A DNA stretch of 64,000 nucleotides from Sorex araneus (GCF_027595985.1 NC_073304.1:216754000-216817999); one strand, 5' to 3'. Counted from the first letter of the stretch, positions 10,868-22,363 are shown. Numbers and translations are program-made. Notes: generated by a model from the sequence alone, not told the origin.

Positions 10868-10921
10868 CTCTTAGGTTCCACTGAGGACTACGTGAGTTGC
10901 CCTGTAAAGAATTAGAAGATT

Positions 10922-11094
10922 GGGGCTGGAGCGATAGCACAGCGGGTAGGGCGTTTGCCTTGCACGCGGCCGACCCGGGTTCGAGTCCCAGCATCCCATA
11001 TGGTCCCCCAAGCACCGCCGGGAGTAATTCCTGAGTGCAGAGCCAGGAGTAACCCCTGAGCATCGCTGGGTGTGACCCAAAAATTTAAAAAAAA
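10922..11094 (+). repeat. SOR-type SINE, 16-bp TSD
   Basis: Near-consensus plus-strand copy with intact A and B boxes. Perfect duplication aaagaattagaagatt at 10906-10921 and 11095-11110. Confidence 0.96.
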
Positions 11095-11144
11095 AAAGAA
11101 TTAGAAGATTAAACAGGCAATAGATGTTATTGTTTATTATTATT

Positions 11145-11378
11145 ACATAGCACAGTGGGTAGGGCATTTGTCTTGCACATGACCGACCCGGGTTTGATTC
11201 CTCCGTCCCTCTCGGAGAGTCTGGCAAGCTACTGAGAGTATCTTGTGTGCATGGCAGAGCCTGGCAAGCTACCTGTGGCATATTTGATATGCCAAAAACA
11301 GTAATAAGAAGTCTCACAATGAAGACATTACTGGCACCTGCTCGAGCAAATCAAGGAGCAATGGGATGACAGTGACAC
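11145..11378 (+). repeat. Second-type (composite) SINE
   Basis: Same tRNA-like head, but after the B box the body differs: tcctccgtccctctcggaga, ggcaagctac repeated twice, ccaaaaacagtaat, agtctcacaatg, ctcgagcaaatc and atgacagtgacac. The first bases of the head are missing. Related copies lie at 51102, 58229, 60074, 61105 and 61651. Confidence 0.85.
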
Positions 11379-11402
11379 AGTGTCTAAATCTATTACTAAA
11401 TC

Positions 11403-11405
<3 letters not shown>

Positions 11406-11441
<36 letters not shown>
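11406..11441. repeat. (TG)n microsatellite
   Basis: About 18 uninterrupted TG units. Confidence 0.98.
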
Positions 11442-11442
11442 G

Positions 11443-11512
11443 CTGGGAACTGAGCCCAGGGCTTCACATGTACAAAGCAAGTACCCTATTACTGAGCCAT
11501 ATTCCCAGCCCT
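11443..11512 (-). repeat. Head-only SINE remnant
   Basis: Minus-strand tRNA-like head (gaactgagcccaggg to ccatattcccagccc) beside the microsatellite. Confidence 0.55.
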
Positions 11513-11612
11513 ATGACTTATTTTTTTAGATTTTTGGTTTTGGTCTTAGGTTTCTGGCAAGTAAATTTTTTAAAAAATTAAACATTTTTATTATTTAAAA
11601 ATATTCATTTCA

Positions 11613-11785
11613 GGGGCTGGAGCAATAGCACAGCGGGTAGGGCATTTGCCTTGCATGCGGCCGACCCAGATTAGATTCCCAGCACCCCATATGGTCCCCT
11701 GAGCACCGCAAGGGGTAATTCCTGAGTGCAGAGCCAGGAGTAACCCCTGTGCATCGCCGGGTGTGACCCAAAAAGAAAAAAAAAT
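11613..11785 (+). repeat. SOR-type SINE, 10-bp TSD
   Basis: Near full-length plus-strand copy. attcatttca recurs on both flanks. The B box is damaged (agattagattccc). Confidence 0.93.
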
Positions 11786-11809
11786 TCATTTCATTTATTA
11801 TTCTTTAAT

Positions 11810-12176
11810 TTGGGGGGGGCTCACATCTGGGGGTGTTCCAGGGGTACTATTCCGACCTCAGTGTTTTGGGGTCACTTCCTGGGGGATCATGGAATGTTAG
11901 GGGTTGACCCCAAAGTATGTCTCACCCTATTGTGCCACCTCTCTGGACTTAGACCTAATGATTCTTCCTCTCTCCTTTTTAATTAAAGGAACATTCTTTT
12001 ATTTTCTTTTCCTCCTAGTGGGGGCACACCCAGCGATGCTTCGGGGTTACTCCTGGCTCTGCACTCAGGACTCACTCCTGGTGGTGCTCAGGTGACTATA
12101 TGGGAAGCCAGGAATCAAACCCATGTTGGCTACATGCAAGGCAAGCGCTCTCCCTGAAGTGCTATCTCTCTCGCCC
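11810..12176 (-). repeat. Two older minus-strand SINEs
   Basis: A worn copy at about 11810-11949 and a better one at about 12000-12176 (gcacacccagcgatgcttc to gctatctctctcgccc). Confidence 0.7.
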
Positions 12177-12179
12177 ATG

Positions 12180-12380
12180 ACTTTCTTTTCTTTTCTTTCT
12201 TTTCTTTTCTTTTTTTCTTTTTGGGTCACACCTGGTGATGCTCAGGGGTTACTCCTGGTTTATGCACTCAGGAATTACTCCTTGCGGTGCTCAGGGGACC
12301 ATATGGGATGCTGGGAATTGAACCTGGGTCAGCTGCGTGCAAGGCAAATGCCCTACCCGCTGTGCTATTGCTCCAGTCCC
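12180..12380 (-). repeat. SOR-type SINE
   Basis: Minus-strand copy with a pyrimidine-rich (ttttct)n tail of about 40 nt, then gggtcacacctggtgatgc to attgctccagtccc. Confidence 0.93.
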
Positions 12381-12403
12381 CTTTTTTCAAATAGTAAAGC
12401 AAC

Positions 12404-12580
12404 CTTTTTTTTTTTTTCTTTTTTGGGTCACACCCGGCAACGCACAGGTGTTACTCCTGGCTTTGCACTCAGGAATTACTCCTGGCGGTGCTCAGGGGAC
12501 CATATGGGATGCTGGGATTCGAACCTGGGTTGGCCGAGTGCAAGGCAAACGCCCTACCCGCTGTGCTATCGCTTCAGCCC
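12404..12580 (-). repeat. SOR-type SINE
   Basis: Full-length minus-strand copy. A short repeat around aagcaac occurs on both sides. Confidence 0.93.
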
Positions 12581-12654
12581 TGAAGCAACATATTTTTTAT
12601 GCAAGAGATACTTTTTTGTTTATCCATTGAAGAAATATTTTTCTTTTTTTATTC

Positions 12655-12775
12655 AAGGAAATAGGTACTCGAGAGAGAATACAGGCTTCTCCAGTGTGGA
12701 AAAAAGCAAGCCAGCAAAGAGCCATGTTCAAGGGAGAACCCGGGCTTGAAGAGCAAGCTGCTTTCCTTTCTTTTT
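12655..12775. repeat. Dispersed non-SINE repeat, copy 1
   Basis: Shares acaggcttctccag, gccatgttcaagggagaac, gggcttga and gaacaagct-like words, in the same order, with 52735-52860. Family unknown to me. Confidence 0.55.
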
Positions 12776-12789
12776 CGGAAGTACCCAAC

Positions 12790-12940
12790 TCAGTGGTACT
12801 CAGGACTTACTCCTGGCTTTGTGCTCAGAGATCATTCCTGGCAGGACTTGGGGGACCATATGGGCTGCCAGGGATGGAACCCAGGTCAGATGCATGCAAG
12901 GCAAGTGCCCTGTCTGCTGGCTGTGCTATCTCTCCAGCCC
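12790..12940 (-). repeat. Older SINE
   Basis: Minus-strand copy lacking its tail: tcaggacttactcctggc to gctatctctccagccc. Confidence 0.8.
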
Positions 12941-13120
12941 TGATACCGTGATTCTTAATACTAATAATAGTTTCATGCATGAATTGTTCCTAGTCCAGTG
13001 GATACTTAACCTTGGCTTGCAGTGATCCTTTGATGTGGCACATAATTTTGGAGGATTTTTTTGGCACGAGGGAGTCCAGAGCTTTCTTAGAGAAACAGAA
13101 AGATCTGCTCCTTAGAGAAC

Positions 13121-13600
13121 CCGAGAGTGCCAGGGCCATAGTCCGGAGGGAAGGCACCTACCTTGCATGTGGCTGTGCCAGTGTGGGCATACTGGTATGA
13201 ATCCCTGCACCCCATCTGATCAGCTCTGCCAGGGGTTGTTCCTGAGCACAGAGCCAGGCTTAGCCCCTGAACACTGTCAGGCATGCCCCCTTGCCCCCCT
13301 GTCCCCTTCAAGGTATGCTCCATGGGGCTGACGACAGAGCTCAAGGTTGGATGCACACCCACATCCGTGAGCCCTGGCACCTTGTGGTCTGCTGAGAAGC
13401 ACTGGGTGTGGCCCTGGTGGCTCCAGGCACAGCCGGGTAAAGACCTAAACTGCCAAGCACCGGGGCCTAGCCCTAGCACAGTGGGGAAGGCACTTGCTGT
13501 ACATGTGGTGACCTGGGTTCAATCCCTGGTACCCCACATGGTCCCTCAAGCCTTTCTAGGAGTGACCCCTGAGCACAGGAGTAGGCCACAGTCAGGTGTG
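13121..13600 (+). repeat. Cluster of degenerate plus-strand SINEs
   Basis: Copies at about 13121-13295 and 13461-13600 are recognisable by gagcacagagccagg and gacctgggttcaatccc. Sequence between them (13325-13440) has a weaker resemblance. Confidence 0.6.
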
Positions 13601-13604
13601 AACT

Positions 13605-13605
<1 letters not shown>

Positions 13606-13640
<35 letters not shown>
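13606..13640. repeat. (CA)n microsatellite
   Basis: About 17 CA units at the 3' end of a SINE, probably grown from its tail. Confidence 0.97.
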
Positions 13641-13642
<2 letters not shown>

Positions 13643-14320
13643 CAATCATAAGGTTGAGTATCTCCCAAATTGGCCCCGAGTCTCTCTCTCCCCCAATCAT
13701 GAGCCTTTGAACTGAGGAACGGCTCCTCCTCCTCTCCCACAGATGCCTCCTCTGAGGCCCCGCTGTAGCTTTGGTCTCCGGCTGGCCCAGGGCAGTGGGA
13801 GTGGGCCAGGCTGGCGGGCTGAGGTGGCAGAGACCAGGAGACAGCGGCTGGGCCCAGTGTCCGCCCTTCTGCGGCCAGCCTACCCGGTCCCCAGAGGCAG
13901 ACACGGCGCTAATGAACAAAGGCCCATGGCAGGCATCGGTAATTATGACTCTGGAAATATGGAAGGCTCTTACGCAAGTGACTTGCATGACATACTTCCT
14001 GACTGCGGCATCTGGGACAGCCAGGTCCCAGGGGCTGGAAGAGGTCCATCCCCCCAGCCCTCGGCAGCTGGAGCCAGGGACACTGGCATTGATCCGCCCC
14101 CTATTGCCCGTGGCACTGTCCCCAACATGTCCCGGGTAAACTGTTCTTTCTCTCTGTGCCCCAGGCTCCCTGGCAGGGAGGAACATGGGCTCTGGTGGAC
14201 GCCAGCATTCCCCCAACCCTGCCACTATGGGGGCTATCCCAGGCCTGGGCCTCGGTGTGGTCCCATCTCTGCAGAGAAGTAAACTTCCCAGGAGGACAGC
14301 CCCCTCTCTGGCTCTTTGTT
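13641..14320. other. Non-repetitive intergenic block
   Basis: No young SINE for about 680 bp. It contains the site cluster annotated at 13900-14010. Open frames on both strands overlap one another and lack family similarity. Confidence 0.5.
13900..14010. promoter_or_regulatory. Candidate enhancer: SOX, homeodomain and bZIP sites
   Basis: Within 65 bp there is a SOX-type aacaaag (13915-13921), a TAATTA (13940-13945) and ttacgcaa (13970-13977), which fits the C/EBP-PAR core TTRCGYAA. The surrounding block is repeat-free. The function is inferred from motif density only. Confidence 0.35.
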
Positions 14321-14613
14321 GTGATTTTTTTGTTTTGCAGGCCATCTGACTCAGGCTCTGGGGTCACTCCCGCAGTGCTCGAGTGAACATACAGTACTGG
14401 GCTCAGACCCTGAGGCTCCGGCATGCAAGGCCCAGCTCAGTCCTGTGAGGTCTCCTGGGCCCTGTTTATTTTTTCTTTTGTTTTTGAACTATACCAGCAG
14501 CACTCAGGGATCCCTCCTGGCAGTATTTGGAACCACCCTTAGTGTCAGGGACTGAACTGGGGCTGGTAGAGTACAAGGCAAGTACTTTCACCCATGTACT
14601 TTCCTTCTGGCCT
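14321..14613 (-). repeat. Two degenerate minus-strand SINEs
   Basis: Copies at about 14321-14462 and 14468-14613. The second keeps gggactgaactggggc and acaaggcaagta. Confidence 0.6.
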
Positions 14614-14642
14614 ATCTCCCTTCGAAAAAATGGATTTTCTGA

Positions 14643-14813
14643 GGGCTGGAGAGATAGTACAGTAGGTAGGGCAATTGCTTTGAACGTGGTTGACCTGGGT
14701 TCGAAATCCGGCATCCCATATGGTCCCCCGAGCACTGCCAGGAGTGATTCCTGAGTGCAGAGCCAGGAGTAATCCCTGAGCACCACCGGGTGTAACCCCC
14801 AGATAAACAAACC
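14643..14813 (+). repeat. SOR-type SINE
   Basis: Plus-strand copy, moderately diverged (ggctggagagatagtacag to ccgggtgtaacccc). Confidence 0.88.
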
Positions 14814-14819
14814 AACTCT

Positions 14820-15138
14820 GGGGCCAGAGAGACAGTACGAGTGGTTTGGCTTGTGCATGTCAGGAATGATCCCTGAACATTGAGCCAGGAGCAAGCCCTG
14901 AGCACCTCTGGGTATGACCCAGAACAACTGGCCCACTCCACCTTACACAAGTAATTACTTTCTCCTGGCTGCAGAGATATCACAGGGGTGAGGGTCTTGC
15001 TTTACATGCAGCCAACCCTGGTTCCATCCCCAACATTTCAAATGGTCCCCCGAGCACCATCAGGAGTGATCTCTGAATACAGAGCCACAAGAAACCCTTG
15101 AGCATCACCAGGGGTGGCCCTAAAAAACAATATAAACA
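14820..15138 (+). repeat. Two degenerate plus-strand SINEs
   Basis: A copy with a large internal deletion at 14820-14925 (the B-box region is gone) and a longer one at about 14965-15138. Confidence 0.7.
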
Positions 15139-15140
15139 AT

Positions 15141-15312
15141 TTTTTTGTTTGTTTTTTGGGTCACACCCAGCGATGCTCAGGGGTCACTCCTGGTTCTGCA
15201 CTCAGGAATTACCCCAGCCGTGCTCAGGGGACCATATGGGATGCTGGGAATCGAACATGGGTCGGCCGCGTGCAAGGCAAACGCCCTACCCACAGTGCTA
15301 TCACTCCAGCCC
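15141..15312 (-). repeat. SOR-type SINE
   Basis: Near full-length minus-strand copy. The flanks share taaacaa plus a T run. Confidence 0.93.
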
Positions 15313-15359
15313 TGTAAACAAATTTTTTAAAATGGTTTTCCTCTTTTCCTTCCCTGCTG

Positions 15360-15745
15360 TCCTTGCAATAGGCACCCACGTGACTGCGGTGCTCGAAGTT
15401 TCTTCGTGGTGCCTGCTGGGGCTCACTCCTCCCTGCTGTGTGCTAGCGTTCTCAGTAGTGGTGCTCTCAGGGCCCCTGCAGTGCTCAGGGCTCCTACGCA
15501 TCTGGCTGCACTGGGAATTGCCAACAGCAGACTGCCAGGACCGTGACCTGCACGGGCAGTGGCACCAGCGGCTTGAACTCAGGGCCTTATGCTTCCACTG
15601 AACCAGCTCAGGTTTACTCCTGGTTCTGTGCTCAGGGATCACACCCGGCAGTGCTCAGGATGTCCATATGTGGTGTCGGGGATGGAACCTGGGTTGGTCG
15701 CTGCAAGGCAAATACCTTGCCACGGTACTCTCTCTCTCCCCGGCC
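15360..15745 (-). repeat. Degenerate SINE-derived sequence
   Basis: 15612-15745 is a truncated minus-strand SINE (tttactcctggttctgtg to ctctccccggccc). The GC-rich stretch 15360-15611 has only scattered similarity (gtgctcagggc) and is uncertain. Confidence 0.55.
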
Positions 15746-18169
15746 CTCCTCTTCTTCCTGCTTGGGACCCGACTTTGCCAAAACTTGCGGGGCTTTCTGG
15801 GAACCTCTGGGAATTAAATCCAATTTAGGATTTTCCTAGTCTTGTGTAACAGTAATCTTGGGGACTTGCCCCCGCCCCATCTGGAACGTTGCCATTCCCT
15901 CCCTGATCCTCCCCTCTTTACCCCATTTCCACTTTGTCTGGATTCACCAAAGGCTGCTCCCGGGATTCAGAGCTGCTGGCTCCGTGGGTGCTCCCTGCCC
16001 CCAGGCTGATGCCTGAACCACGCTGAGGTCACGCAGTCAGGCCCAGCCTCACTCCCGACAGCAAACACGGTAGGGCCTGAGTAAGAGGACAACGAGAACT
16101 GAGCCTGGAGGGACGACTCCAAGGCTGTCTGTGTGCCCCTGAAGTGTCACCCCGCGTGACAGGGTAGATGCCAGCACCTTCTCGCCGCCCCCCGCCCCCT
16201 CTGTTTTCACGAGAGCTGAACTCGCTCTGTGAACCTCAGACAGAGGGGGGAGCACTGGACAGGCAGGCACCCCACCATCACTGCATCGCCCTTTGAGGGT
16301 TTAGGGGTCAAGTAAACCTCAAGGGCCCCATCATGCCTCCAGGGAGGGGTGGGGGTGGACATGCCCATCACGGGGGCTTTGTCTACTGCGGTGTCTCTCC
16401 CCCTTAACCCTTAACTACTGGCGGGGTGTCCTAGGCAACCATTTCCTGATTTCCACACTGCATGTCCCCCCTCGCAACACTAGTTCCTGAGGCGTCCAGC
16501 CAGTGAGAGGCCCCAGACCCTGCCCTGTCTTGAGTGGGGGGGCATTCCCGCATGGAAGCACTGAGAAGCGGTCCTTCCCAAGGGGGCGCTGGAGCCTTCC
16601 CCGGAGGCTGCAGGCAGCCTGTTCAGATGACGGTGTCCTGGACACTGCCGGAGGACATGACCTCTATATAGGGGGCTGGGATTCCTACTCTGGGGTTCCC
16701 TGGGGGATGAGGAAGTGACCAAGTGTACCTGGAGTTTAGTGGACCCTGAGATGTCCCCCGGACACCCCAGCTGTCCATCTGCCCACACTGCTTCGTTGGC
16801 TATTTTCTGGGCCCCGAGGTGGACAATAAGGAATTCCTGGTCTTACATGCAATGTTTCTAGAATGTGGGATTTGCCACTTGAAAAGAGGCCCCTGGGAGA
16901 CCCCAGGCCTTGAAGAAGGGCTGAAGCTGGGGGTGCCCCCTCTCCCTGCAGGGATCCTCTGGCCCTATTGAGCCTGGCCGGCCCCAAGGACTCCGGGCTG
17001 CCTTCCAGCGTGTTCTCTTAGCAGTCACCTCCTGGTGGCGAGGCCGGAGGTGATCCTCACCACCTCACCCTGGTACCAAGTAAGTGGTGGGAGGGGGCCG
17101 GTGTGCTGGGGGGCAGACCCTTCTCTTCCTGCGAGGGGTTTGTTCACACAGCCCCTGGCTCGTCCTCAGGCCAGTCCCACAAGGTCCAGATGCGCCCCTC
17201 AGCTGAGTGAAGTTGCTCAGGGTTCCCGGATGCTGAAGATAGACACTCCCCCCCCCACTCCACCCGACCCCCACAAGGGCTGGATGTGGCCGGAAGCCAG
17301 TGCGTTCATTGCCCCCATCACACCAAGAGTGCCTGTTTCTGTCTGTTGTTCAATCTGACCTCAGCAGCTCAACTGGGGGTAGGAATCGTGGCGGAAACAG
17401 GCCCAGAAAGGTTGGTTTGTTCCCATGGACACAGGCCTGGGAACAGAACAGGGAATTCAGACACACATTTACATGCCTTAGTCACGCACAGGATTCCTTC
17501 GTGCAAAAAATATCCTTTCAGAGTTAGCTCCCGTCCTTTCCTTTGCCAGAAACTCCCCGACAGGCCAAGGGCCCAGCAGTAGGGAACGAGAGACTGGCTG
17601 ACTGTGCGAGAGAAGTTTGGCGGATGACACCAATTCGATGACTGGCACCTTGCCGGGCGGTTCAGGAAAGGAAAGGCGGGCGGGAGGGCAAAGAATGGGA
17701 AGGTGCCAGGTCACAGATGAGGGAACTGAGGCTCAGGCGCCCACCCACCTCCGCAGTTTCACAGCCTACAACATGCCCATGGGTGTTTGGACACAGACCG
17801 AGTGATTCTATGTCCTGGAGCCCCTGGTGGGCAGGGAGCAAAGGGAGCAAGGAAGGTGGCCACTGGTTCCCGAAGGCCCCACTAGGACTCGCAGTCCCGT
17901 GCTCAGAGTGTGGGGTGTGTGTGTGTGTGTGTGGTGGGGGGGTTCCAGGGCCAGCGCCTGCAACATGAAGCAGCAGCAGCAGCTGGACGGGTGGAGGTGA
18001 AGCCGGCCCGGGGACCGCATCCTGGACATTGTGAGGGTGCAGGGCTCCCGGCACGCAGTCCTGGAGCAGGAGGGAGGGCTGACCCTTGCTCCCTGCTAGC
18101 TCCCCTGTGCCTGCAGATGTTCCTCGGGGTGACAGAACCCCAGGTGCTGCTTTCACAACAGCACAGTAC
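15746..18169. other. Large SINE-free intergenic block
   Basis: About 2.4 kb. It includes a (GT)n tract at 17914-17933 and a possible MIR remnant near 17705-17790 (cagatgagggaactgaggct). I see no exon, RNA gene or CpG island. The absence of insertions in a SINE-rich neighbourhood makes it a candidate conserved or regulatory block. Confidence 0.45.
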
Positions 18170-18340
18170 AGGCCCGGAGTGATAGTACAGCAGGTGGGGT
18201 GCTTGTCTGGGGCATGGCTGACATGCCTTTGATCCCTGGCACCCTTTACGGACCCTGAGCCTGCCAGGAGTGACCCCTGAGTGGAGTCAGGAGTAAGCCC
18301 TGGGCACCAGGGGGTGTCCCCCCTCCAAAAAAAAAAATCC
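18170..18340 (+). repeat. Degenerate SINE
   Basis: Plus-strand copy with gtgatagtacagcaggtgg, ctgccaggagtgacccctg and an A-tail. Confidence 0.75.
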
Positions 18341-18359
18341 CACATAAAACAACACACAA

Positions 18360-18531
18360 GGGGCCGGAGCGATAGCACAGCGGGTAGGGCATTTGCCTTG
18401 CACGCGGCCGACCCGGATTTGATCCCCGGCATCCCATATGGTCCCCCAAGCACTGCCAGGAGTAATTCCTGAGTGCAAAGCCAGGAGTAACCCCTGAGCA
18501 TTGCTGGGTGTGACCCAAAAAAGCAAACACA
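18360..18531 (+). repeat. SOR-type SINE
   Basis: Near-consensus plus-strand copy (ggggccggagcgatagcaca to gggtgtgacccaaaaaa). The flanks share acacacaa. Confidence 0.94.
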
Positions 18532-20382
18532 CAAAAGGCTTCTGGAAGTGGAAGGCTGGTTCTGAGGCTGCCCCTCCTGGGGGCACTTCTGCTCCTCCAC
18601 CGGGAGCACCCCCTTCTCAGTAAGGGGGGCATCCCGCAGCAGTCCCCGTAGCCAGCAGGCTGCTGTACTCTTCTTTGGTCGGCATCACTCGGTCAACTTG
18701 TCTGGGGCCCCAAAATCTAGTCCAAGGGAGTGTCTGGTGACCACGGGTCCAGCCAGGCCCCAGCCGTCTCAGCCCCTGGCTCTGACCGGCCTCCAGTCCT
18801 GCAAACTCTTGCTCCTGGAGAGGTGAGGGCGAACGAGCACTTTGGGGAGAGGGGATGGGGCCAACTCAGCCCTGTGCTCTGGAGAGCTATGGGGATGAAG
18901 CGGGGTAACTGTGCATACCAGGGCAGGCCTGGGGAGGCGCGAGCAAATGGGAATATCCCCATTTATGCTGGATGCCTTGGGGCCCAGCCCAGCAGAACCC
19001 AATCTTCCTTCTCCCCACCTGCTTTCCCGAGGCTCGGGGCATCTTCCTTTGGCTCGCCTGCCCCCTGGTGGACAGACTGGTAAAGCCACTGCCCGCGGCG
19101 ACTAGGCACCTCCCACCTGCAAGGTTGGTCTCCTCCCAATCTTGTTCTGTCCATGGGTCCCCGACATTACCCGGACAGCCCTTTATGCCTCAGAACCTGA
19201 ACCCCGGATCCCCCATCCTAGAGACGTGGCAAAAGTTGTATGGGCACCAGTTTTCCAGCTACTGTGGATGCAGACGACCCTCATGTGTGAGGCTGGGTGT
19301 TCGGGCAGAGGCTCTCTCTGAGCTCTGTGGATCGTGGTCCTTCAACTTTTACTGAGGGCTAGGGATTCCCAGACACGGTGTGTGCTGTGCTCTTTTCTCA
19401 TGTATTGCTCCACCACTCCTTGAGGACAGGGCCCAGAGAGGTCAGACAACTTGTGCAAGGACACACAGCTTGCCAGTGGGACAGTGGGGATGAATCTAAA
19501 TCCAAGTCTTCTCATGTTGTAACACACTAAGGACATTTGTAGACTCTTACTGGTGTCCCATGCCACTCTTGTTATGAGGCTTGTGCTTGCCTGACTTGAC
19601 CCTCTCTGTAGGCAATGGTTTGAAGCTCACCCACCTTGGCTGCCAAATGGAATCCCCTCTTCAATATCCTTATAGCTGGGTGCGAATTCTGATGACAGTG
19701 GCATGTGCCAGCTTGGCTAGCAGCTGGGTTTCAGGGTGTTTGAATCAGAGGCACGTGCAAGACCACTCATCTCATACCTCTACCACTGAGCACCATCTCC
19801 GGCCGCCTCTCCCCCTTAGAACAGAGGAAGGGACTCAGAACGATGGTGATCTGCCTGTCCCAAGCGACAGGTCACACAGTCAGCCTGGGTTAGACCCCTG
19901 AGGCCCCTATGACTCTCCAAGCCTCACCAGGAGTGAGCCCTGAGTACCGCAGGGGGTGGTTTAAAGTCCAAGCAAGCAAGCAGACACAGCAAAGCCACAG
20001 CTTGGCTGGCTGGGTTGGAGCTGGCCCTTGGAGTTTCTCTCCTGCAGCTGACACAATTTCTGGAGACAGGGATGGATTTCTTCACGCCTTCTCCCCTTGA
20101 GGACTCTGTGCTCACTTGCTCACTTAAATGTCTGAGAAATGTGTGGGGAGGTCCGGGAGGAGAGGGGACGGGTCGGCTATGGGAGCTGCTAGTTCAGCTC
20201 TGCCTCAGGCCCCTTCACCATTGACTGACTTTGTATATGGCCCAGGGTATCTCGGGACAGGAGAATGAGGTTCCTGAGACAGTGACTCGAGTGAAGTCTG
20301 ATGTGGATGCATGAAGCCATTTCTGATCTAGGAAGCAAGAAAGCAAGAGTACCCCCCAGTTCCTAGGTGCCCTCCTGGCACA
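18532..20382. other. Mostly unique intergenic block
   Basis: SINE-free apart from the MIR at 19420-19530 and a possible MIR piece near 19810-19890. Nothing coding supported. Confidence 0.45.
19420..19530 (-). repeat. MIR element
   Basis: Reads gaggacagggcccagagagg, then acttgtgcaaggacacacag, then agtgggacagtgggga, the classic reverse complement of the MIR core shared by mammals. Confidence 0.75.
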
Positions 20383-20527
20383 CTTTTTTTTGGGGGGTCA
20401 CACCCGGCTCTACACTCAGGAATTACTCCTGGCAGTGCTCAGGGGACCATATGGGACGCTGGGAATTGAACCCGGGTCGGCTGCGTGTGAGGCAAATGCC
20501 CTACCCACTGTGCTATCGTTCCAGCCC
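20383..20527 (-). repeat. SOR-type SINE with internal deletion
   Basis: Minus-strand copy missing about 25 nt after gggtcacacccgg. The flanks share ggcacacttttt. The head complement is intact (gtgctatcgttccagcccc). Confidence 0.9.
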
Positions 20528-20639
20528 CAGGCACACTTTTTGTTTGTCCTGCAGAACAGACCACCTTCTATGAACCATTCTCTTGGGAAGGAGATCCAGA
20601 ATATAAATATATGTGAAAGAAAGAGGGGGCCATCACTGG

Positions 20640-20890
20640 ATGTGCTTAGTGGTTACTCCTGGCTCTGCACTCAGGAATCACTCCTGGTGGGCTTGGGGGA
20701 CCATATGAGATGCCAGGGATCAAACCCAGGCCAGCTATGTGCAAGGTCAAAACCCTACCCACTGTACTCTCTGGCCCCTCATTTTAATTATTGAAACATT
20801 GTGATCTACAACATTATTCATAATAGAGTTGTTCCGGGCATACAGTGTTCCAACACCAATCCCACCACCAATGTTCCCTTCCCTCTAAGA
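20640..20890 (-). repeat. Truncated SINE followed by a LINE-1-like 3' end
   Basis: 20640-20776 is a tail-less minus-strand SINE. 20779-20890 contains accaatcccaccaccaatgt, the complement of the LINE-1 3'-end words seen at 10400, after an AT-rich stretch. Confidence 0.6.
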
Positions 20891-22042
20891 TCCAGATTCT
20901 TAAGGATGAGTTCTGCTTTGCTGCTGTGGCGGGAAGGCAGGGGTCTGTGGGAGAGTCTGCAGTCGCCTGCGTGAGGTCCCTTGCAGGTGTCCACTGTGCC
21001 TGGGTCACTGCAGAGGCACTAGAGGGTCAGAGGTGCACGGAGCTAGAACTGCAGAAGTGTGACTGAACAGATGCGTTCTCAGGAAATTGCTAGCAGGGAG
21101 TAAGTGTGGAGGGCAGTACTTTGCCCCTTCCTCCATTCCTGTATAAGGCGGAAGGGTGGGCGTCTGCTGGCTCTGGCCTGGAAACAGCATCCCTGACTGC
21201 GCCGTGGGGCTGCTTGCCAAGCCACGAGGCTTCAGGACTGAAGTGTGGCGGGGACGGTGCTGGGTGTGGTGCTGGGGGCAGCAGGTGGGGCTCAGCCACA
21301 GCACTGGGGTCTTTCTTCCCCTTCCAACTCTCAGGGCAGTATCCAGATGGGTACTACTCGCCTCTGACCTAGACCCAGGGGCACCTCGCTGCAAGGAGAC
21401 AGAGGCCAGCCTGGGCAGGATTGTGTTAGAAGTCTTCTCAAAATCCTCAGACTTTTCTCCAAAATCAGAGGGAGCCAACCAGCAGCCAGGGAGCAGGCAG
21501 CAGGCTCCTGGCCACTGTCCTGGGAGGGAGGGGCCCTGGGGTGCGGCCTTACTCAGCAGCACGGGCACCAACTCCCTTCCGCCCTTGTTTCCAGTTTCCC
21601 TCCCACGCCCCAGTCTGCCTCTTCAACAGGCACATTTTTGGCTGTTGTTGTCAGGATCTTATACTTTTGTTGGTTCCATGGTTCCCACACTTCTACAGGG
21701 CTGTGTTCAAGGCCCCTGTCCCTACTACCCCCACCTGCCTCTAGCCCTTAGCCTCCTCCCACCCCCATCCCATTTCTTTCCTCCCCCATCTCAGTTCTAT
21801 AATCTTAGGATTCCTCTTCTGATACTTTGGATTCCCGGATCCTGCTGCTCTATAAATCAGGTACCTGAGATCCCATATTTGTCTTTCTTCTCCTGACTTT
21901 TAAAAAGTAACAATGGCAAGGGATCACTGTCCTATTTACCCCCTTTATTTAAAACTTTACGAATAACTCCAAACACACCTGAAAGGGAAAACCCACATAA
22001 CAAGACAGGCCAAGGTGCCCTCTTTAAAATACCTGCTTAATG
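20891..22042. other. Unique intergenic block
   Basis: No repeat or gene supported. C/T-rich toward the right (21590-21900). Confidence 0.4.
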
Positions 22043-22350
22043 AGGCTTGAGCAATGTACAAGTACAGATGGCAGGTCAAGCAGCTGACCCAGGTTTGAAC
22101 TCTGGCACCTGGCAGTCCCTCAAGCATTGCCAGGAGTGATCCCAGAGTGCAGAGCCAGAAGGAAGCCCTGAGCACAGCTGGGTATTCCTATAAACAAAAC
22201 CAAAATCCCCCCCCCAAAAAATCTGCTTAAGAGCTAGAAGTAGAAAGGCACTTCACACAGTAGACACATATCAAGGTCTGATGAGCAAGTTCCCAAGTGG
22301 TCCTGAGGAGTAAGCCTGTGCACCACTGGGTGCGGGCTCCTTAAAGAGCC
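22043..22350 (+). repeat. Two degenerate plus-strand SINEs
   Basis: About 22043-22205 (caggtttgaactctggc, gagtgcagagccagaag) and a weaker one at about 22220-22350. Confidence 0.6.
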
Positions 22351-22363
22351 AAACAAGAGTATT

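Noticed and set aside
10922..11000. tRNA-like heads as tRNA genes
   Set aside because: They have A and B boxes but no cloverleaf acceptor or anticodon arm that closes, and each continues into a SINE body with an A-tail.
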